From contig CAYYAQ010000184.1 of assembly GCA_964469555.1 (NCBI GenBank), positions 1 to 10,379 on the forward strand: a DNA stretch of 10,379 nucleotides, written 5' to 3'. A program made the translations under genes and the position numbers. Below the pieces are notes generated by a model that worked only from the letters and a program-made list of their open reading frames with translations, did no database searches and was not told the origin of the DNA. This stretch comes from CAYYAQ01 sp964469555. GTDB taxonomy: Bacteria; Planctomycetota; UBA1135; UBA2386. Shown here piece after piece: positions 8,701 through 10,379 of this stretch. Numbering within the stretch: position 1 is the first letter of the stretch; each line of letters opens with the position of its first letter.

Positions 8701-8970
8701 CCGCCCAAGCCCGTCGTCCACCCGATCGTCTTCGCGAACCGACAGGACGCGGACTATCAGAAGATCCTCGCCCACTTGCGCGACGCCAGGGCGAGGCTTC
8801 GAGAGATCAAGCGATTCGACATGCCGGGATTCAAACCGCGTCCCGAGTACGTGCGGGAGATGAAACGCTACGGCATCCTCCCCGCCACCTTCGATCTTGC
8901 CGAGGACGACATCGACGTCTACGAGACCGATCGACGATACTGGTCATCTCTGTGGCACAAGCCGCGATAG
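5755..8970 (+). CDS. LamG-propeller-HzsA-like triheme cytochrome c protein, 1071 aa
   Basis: A large exported redox protein and diverged paralogue of the 849-aa gene on the other strand. The ATG at 5755 is chosen over one 51 bases earlier because GAGGAGAAAGGA stands directly before it and MRAHILPSLLLFVLPQCAAP then forms the signal peptide (Cys17 could carry lipid, but VLPQC is a poor lipobox). Residues about 22-250 are a LamG/concanavalin-like domain (LVAVWEFDGTLED, AYHLAFHNGQMSLYHG, VLEVYVDGERVGTA), typical of carbohydrate or surface binding. Next comes a TolB-like propeller (DPQVHYDAKKVLFSYRKGG, LPDGRVIFTRWEYVNRD), then the HZS middle segment RILGTVPVEADGSAHFEVP. Heme sites are C713-VG-C716-H717, C766-VS-C769-H770 and C906-GS-C909-H910; the paralogue lacks both the third heme and the LamG domain. 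It probably transfers electrons outside the cytoplasm; substrate and partner are unknown. Confidence 0.94.
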   Translation: MRAHILPSLLLFVLPQCAAPESDLVAVWEFDGTLEDRDGRNQDDLKSAARAYFLNATELPGTKGQAIALGMAPGDADSLSAPTSADVRLHAGYSIEAWVLPVWNGAPPVWNRLVLNWGAAPNYAYHLAFHNGQMSLYHGQADGTWVAAEGGRIQPGRWQHVAGIARRNDADPGKSVLEVYVDGERVGTASYDGSIAAVDSEGIGIGDSVGVPSAGCRFRGYIDHIAIHNCSLSPDDIRALFEVRAPALAEARRLLPAALAAQAARLTQSARALVEDLKVEEIVFAERHPGRDVSGHYYANFGYTCTDEKDWMHGADGTRLCRLRVNTGEVNVILEDPKGAIRDPQVHYDAKKVLFSYRKGGTHHFNLHEIDIDGSGLRQITSGPWDDVEPTYLPDGAIIFCSSRAKRYIPCWMAPTALLFRCNADGTGIRMLSSGSATENTPAVLPDGRVIFTRWEYVNRDAVVFHHLWVTNPDGTGQRIYFGNMHPGGVFIDARPIPGTDKVLFINSPGHGRNEHQGSVAIVTGTQGPDAKSALHNLGGRDFRDPYPLSEDTFLAASGNKLVLLGRDGKARTLHEAPLMLHEPQPLRPRDREQVIPERVDEASNTGTLIMDDVYVGRNMTGVERGSIKKLLVLEDLPKPANYHGGGSAPLGHGVTSTLKRILGTVPVEADGSAHFEVPALRSVYFAALDEQGRSVKQMRSFVTLQPGETRSCVGCHENRTYAPETMHRSRSTASRRRASAITTIPEVPQILDFPRDVQPILDRRCVSCHGSDKRDGGVSLAGDHGPTFSHSYYELLLFWQVKDTGGNPGYGSGRQKGNDKPYTTYSSASPLMNKIDGSHHGVRLTEKERMTVRLWIDVSAQYPGTVAAIGTGQLGGMWGNNEPVRELADAWPSTKHAAEAVQRRCGSCHGRELPRHVTDRTSVPWGDFLSWERPLSRYSRHRVFNLSHPEQSLVLRSTLAKAAGGLAQGEDTRKAGESQREPPKPVVHPIVFANRQDADYQKILAHLRDARARLREIKRFDMPGFKPRPEYVREMKRYGILPATFDLAEDDIDVYETDRRYWSSLWHKPR

Positions 8971-9008
8971 CAACCGACCCGGACGGTCTGAGGCGGGAAG
9001 CGGATACC

Positions 9009-9107
9009 ATGATCCGGATTTCGAGCATCGGATTCGCGCTCGCGCTCGCAGTAACACTCGCCACGGTCGTGTCCTCCGCCGCGACACAGTGCCTGACAGC
9101 CCGATAG
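9009..9107 (+). other. Orphan signal-peptide-like short frame, 32 aa
   Basis: The ATG at 9009 opens a frame of 32 residues, MIRISSIGFALALAVTLATV then VSSAATQCLTAR, ending at the TAG at 9105-9107. It looks just like a Sec signal peptide (positive start, 15-residue hydrophobic core, SSA-A cleavage site) with almost nothing after it. Upstream purines (GAGGCGGGAAGCGG) could weakly serve as a ribosome site. It lies 38 bases after the triheme gene on the same strand. It may be the leftover 5' end of a lost exported gene, a tiny secreted peptide, or chance. No convincing continuation appears in the other frames before the convergent MttB-family gene. Confidence 0.25.
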
Positions 9108-9172
9108 CCGGTGGATCGACGCCGAGGAATCTGGGCTCGCACCACCTATCCGCCCAACGCCAGGTCGCGCGA

Positions 9173-10379
9173 TTAGAAATCCGGCAGGCTGATTCGCGCA
9201 GCACAGATGCTGCTCAACTCGTCGCGGACCTCTCGATGTATCTCGTCGCACAAGGGGGCGGCATCGTAGCTGCGCAGCAGCCCTTCGACCTGGTCGAGGG
9301 CGCGTTCGCGGAGCTGCTTCTCGCCACCTTCTCGCCACTGGTCCCAATTCATGCGATCGTACATCGGGCCGGGAAGATAGAGCTCCGACTGCCAGCGCTC
9401 GAGTGTGTGTGGTGCCGTGAGGAGGTGCTGCTCCGTGAGGAGTTCGTCGATGATGTCGTTCATCGGCAGGTCGCCTGCGATCGTGGTTGGTCGCACGAAG
9501 TGCTGCACCTGACCGGCGATTTCGGCGTCGAGGACCAGCTTCTCCAGGCTGAAGCAATTGACATAGTCCAACATCCCGAGACCCGCGACGGAGTTGACGC
9601 CAGCCAGACCGGCCAGCATCGCGCCGGTTCCGGTTTCGGCACCAGCCTGCGCGTCATTCGCCTTGGCGTCGCTCAGCCCCATGAAAGCCTGACTCGGCAG
9701 GGACAGACGCTTGGCGATCTGCGCGTAGGCGCAGCTGATCTTCATCGCCTCCACTGCACTCATCGGGCTCGTCGTGTACTGCATGTGAAAGCTCGCCGGG
9801 GCGCCACCGAACAGTACCGGACTACCGGGGTTGATCGTCTGCGTGATCGCGATGCCGCTGAGCACCTCGGCCGTGTGCATGACGAGGGCGCCGACGGTGG
9901 TCACCGGCGCGTTCAACCCGAGTTGCACTACTGGCACGACTTCGACCGGCACGCGCGCATCGGCACAATCGATGAGGTTGTGGATCGAGTCTCGTCCCCA
10001 GTGCAGAGGCGTGTTCGGGCAACAGGTGAAGACTGCGAGCGGTCGTTCCGCGAGCTCCCGGCGGCCGCCGCGCAGCAGCTCCATGATGCGTACCATCGGT
10101 GCGAAACCTCCGGCGGAGAAGGCTCCGGTCACCACCGGCTGTGCGCTGTGGGCCAACACGACGTAGAGGCGCCAGGCGTCCGCGATCTCCTGCGGAACAT
10201 CCCCAGCGACGAATGCCGTCGACATGTAGGCGACGTGACGCAGACCGTCGGCGACCTTGACGAACTCGACGAGGTCCGACGTGTTCGCCGCACGAACGGC
10301 GCCGGTCCTGTGGTCGAGGATCCGCAGCGCGGAGGATCCGGGAACGAAGTGCACCGCATCCCCGGCCAGTTCTACACGG
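9173..10379 (-). CDS. Trimethylamine methyltransferase (MttB) family protein, non-pyrrolysine, C-terminal part (runs off right edge)
   Basis: The last 401 residues are visible, ending at the TAA at 9175-9173. The frame stays open to the edge, and the residues before the GTG at 10354 (RVELAGDAVHFVPG) still match the family, so the start lies outside. MttB-type proteins move a methyl group from a methylamine or quaternary amine to a corrinoid protein. Matching segments are VPVEVVPVVQLGLNAPVTTV and AITQTINPGSPVLFGGAP, followed by the C-terminal sequence LSDAKANDAQAGAETGTGAM, AGVNSVAGLGMLDYVNCFSL and EKLVLDAEIAGQVQHFVRP. The archaeal trimethylamine enzyme carries pyrrolysine (an in-frame TAG) in its C-terminal half; no TAG interrupts this frame, so it belongs with the non-Pyl homologues, of which one studied member (MtgB) demethylates glycine betaine. 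No corrinoid protein or activase is visible in the window. It is convergent with the triheme gene. The substrate is undetermined. Confidence 0.94.
   Translation of the reverse strand, partial: RVELAGDAVHFVPGSSALRILDHRTGAVRAANTSDLVEFVKVADGLRHVAYMSTAFVAGDVPQEIADAWRLYVVLAHSAQPVVTGAFSAGGFAPMVRIMELLRGGRRELAERPLAVFTCCPNTPLHWGRDSIHNLIDCADARVPVEVVPVVQLGLNAPVTTVGALVMHTAEVLSGIAITQTINPGSPVLFGGAPASFHMQYTTSPMSAVEAMKISCAYAQIAKRLSLPSQAFMGLSDAKANDAQAGAETGTGAMLAGLAGVNSVAGLGMLDYVNCFSLEKLVLDAEIAGQVQHFVRPTTIAGDLPMNDIIDELLTEQHLLTAPHTLERWQSELYLPGPMYDRMNWDQWREGGEKQLRERALDQVEGLLRSYDAAPLCDEIHREVRDELSSICAARISLPDF

Noticed and set aside
2153..8970. Anammox hydrazine synthase locus
   Set aside because: Only alpha-like proteins are present, with extra or missing domains and no HzsB/HzsC or hydroxylamine oxidoreductase; such paralogues are common in non-anammox planctomycetes.
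1..10379. CRISPR arrays, tRNA/rRNA genes, insertion sequences or attachment sites
   Set aside because: No spaced repeats, cloverleaf-like sequence, transposase motifs or terminal inverted repeats were seen on either strand.

Overview
The window looks like an accessory stretch of a high-GC genome, most likely Planctomycetota or a close relative. The reasons are two large cytochrome-c/beta-propeller proteins related to the hydrazine synthase alpha subunit, a Tat-exported Gfo/Idh/MocA oxidoreductase, a MauG/CCP-type peroxidase, and an RCC1-type protein whose C-terminal tail domain I associate with planctomycete secreted proteins. The assignment is from remembered family distributions, not from a search.

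Layout. 1-543 (-) is the N-terminal 181 residues of a Tat-signal Gfo/Idh/MocA oxidoreductase that runs off the left edge. Just upstream of it on the same strand, 578-1018 keeps the C-terminal end of a GH43-like glycoside hydrolase, recognisable only to about position 895. 1019-1359 has no recognisable gene but holds a strong hairpin. 1360-2085 (-) is the C-terminal part of an RCC1-repeat protein without its N-terminus. 2153-4702 (-) is an intact 849-aa diheme HzsA-like protein, followed by tandem hairpins. 4886-5668 (-) is the C-terminal half of a diheme cytochrome c peroxidase, cut exactly inside a conserved motif. 5755-8970 (+) is an intact 1071-aa LamG/propeller/HzsA-like triheme protein. 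8971-9172 holds only an orphan signal-peptide-like stub. 9173-10379 (-) is a trimethylamine methyltransferase (MttB) family protein lacking pyrrolysine, running off the right edge.

How it fits together. The two HzsA-like proteins are diverged paralogues with the same core (propeller, GTVPVE...DGSA segment, SCVGCHE heme site, second heme domain) and lie on opposite strands around the peroxidase remnant. They are exported, so an envelope redox role is likely, but nothing here shows a substrate. No HzsB/HzsC or other anammox gene is present, so 'hydrazine synthase' should be read as a fold name only. The GH43 remnant and the Gfo/Idh gene suggest a former carbohydrate-use pair. The most striking overall pattern is that three consecutive minus-strand genes (GH43, RCC1, peroxidase) have all lost their 5' parts while the genes beside them are intact, pointing to repeated rearrangement or to assembly joins.
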